Positions 6,851 to 6,916 of a stretch of 6,916 bases of DNA are shown here, in pieces. Numbering within the stretch: the stretch's first letter is position 1; the number at the start of each line of letters is the position of its first letter. A model generated the notes under the pieces. That model worked only from the letters and a program-made list of their open reading frames with translations, did no database searches and had not been told where the DNA came from. The position numbers and the translations under genes were made by a program. Source of the stretch: Bacteroidota bacterium (GTDB lineage: Bacteria; Bacteroidota; Ignavibacteria; Ignavibacteriales; Ignavibacteriaceae); NCBI GenBank assembly GCA_021778375.1, contig JAJYCM010000142.1:1-6916 (forward strand), read 5' to 3'.

Positions 6851-6916
6851 TCACAGTTTTTTTACTTCTGTGTACCATTCACTTGATTGTTCAAGCATCT
6901 GGTTCATTCTTTTTAC
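6851..6916 (-). CDS. Possible 3' end of a gene upstream of clpB (partial)
   Basis: On the minus strand the frame is open from the right window edge for 21 codons and stops with TGA at 6851. It reads as a hydrophilic tail containing MNQMLEQSSEWYTEVKKL. The stop lies 48 bp before the clpB ATG in the same orientation, a plausible operon spacing. A 21-codon open frame easily arises by chance, and no family can be recognised, so this is tentative. Confidence 0.3.
   Translation of the reverse strand, partial: VKRMNQMLEQSSEWYTEVKKL

Noticed and set aside
6890..6895. CTTGAA on the minus strand as a sigma-32 -35 box for clpB
   Set aside because: No CCCCAT-like -10 follows at 13-17 nt. It is also part of a short CTTGA/TCAAG inverted repeat within a possible reading frame.
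6803..6916. CIRCE/HrcA operator upstream of clpB
   Set aside because: No TTAGCACTC or GAGTGCTAA arms are present.

Overview
The window looks like a chromosomal segment of an AT-rich bacterium of the Fibrobacteres-Chlorobi-Bacteroidetes (FCB) superphylum, most likely Ignavibacteria or a close relative. The main clue is the C-terminal sorting domain of the large exported protein: a QNYPNPFNPST opening, a SGIYFYRL-type middle and a KKMILMK end. This is the type A signal of the type IX secretion system (T9SS), in the wording usual for Ignavibacteria-like genomes. The taxon is inferred from this and from general gene style; there is no rRNA or marker gene to confirm it.

Layout, left to right. (1) Positions 2-1120, + strand: the C-terminal three quarters of a membrane family 2 glycosyltransferase of the BcsA/NodC/PgaC type, cut by the left window edge. 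(2) Positions 1121-1305: a 185-bp AT-rich spacer with no recognisable gene, ending in a GGAG ribosome binding site that favours a TTG start. (3) Positions 1306-3606, + strand: a 766-residue exported multidomain protein, the most interesting object here. Its order is signal peptide, predicted Cys-Gln thioester domain (TED), Ig-like invasin-type domain, DUF11-type domain, choice-of-anchor A domain, T9SS sorting domain. (4) Positions 3639-3676: a strong intrinsic terminator closing that gene. (5) Positions 3738-4157, + strand: a small four-helix membrane protein of unknown function. (6) Positions 4169-6802, - strand: a complete clpB disaggregase gene, convergent with the membrane protein gene, with an 11-bp gap between stop codons. 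(7) Positions 6803-6916: the clpB leader, with a good Shine-Dalgarno, a 30-bp imperfect palindrome and possibly the last codons of another minus-strand gene.

The genes do not form an obvious single pathway. The glycosyltransferase and the exported protein both concern the cell surface, but a 185-bp spacer separates them and nothing shows co-transcription. The exported protein has its own terminator and looks like an independent unit. clpB is a housekeeping protein-quality-control gene.

The best candidate for something little described is the exported protein. It pairs a domain known from Gram-positive covalent adhesins, which carry a reactive internal thioester, with a Gram-negative T9SS export and anchoring signal. 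This suggests a surface adhesin that could bind a target covalently. The architecture is read from sequence motifs; thioester formation and adhesion are inference.
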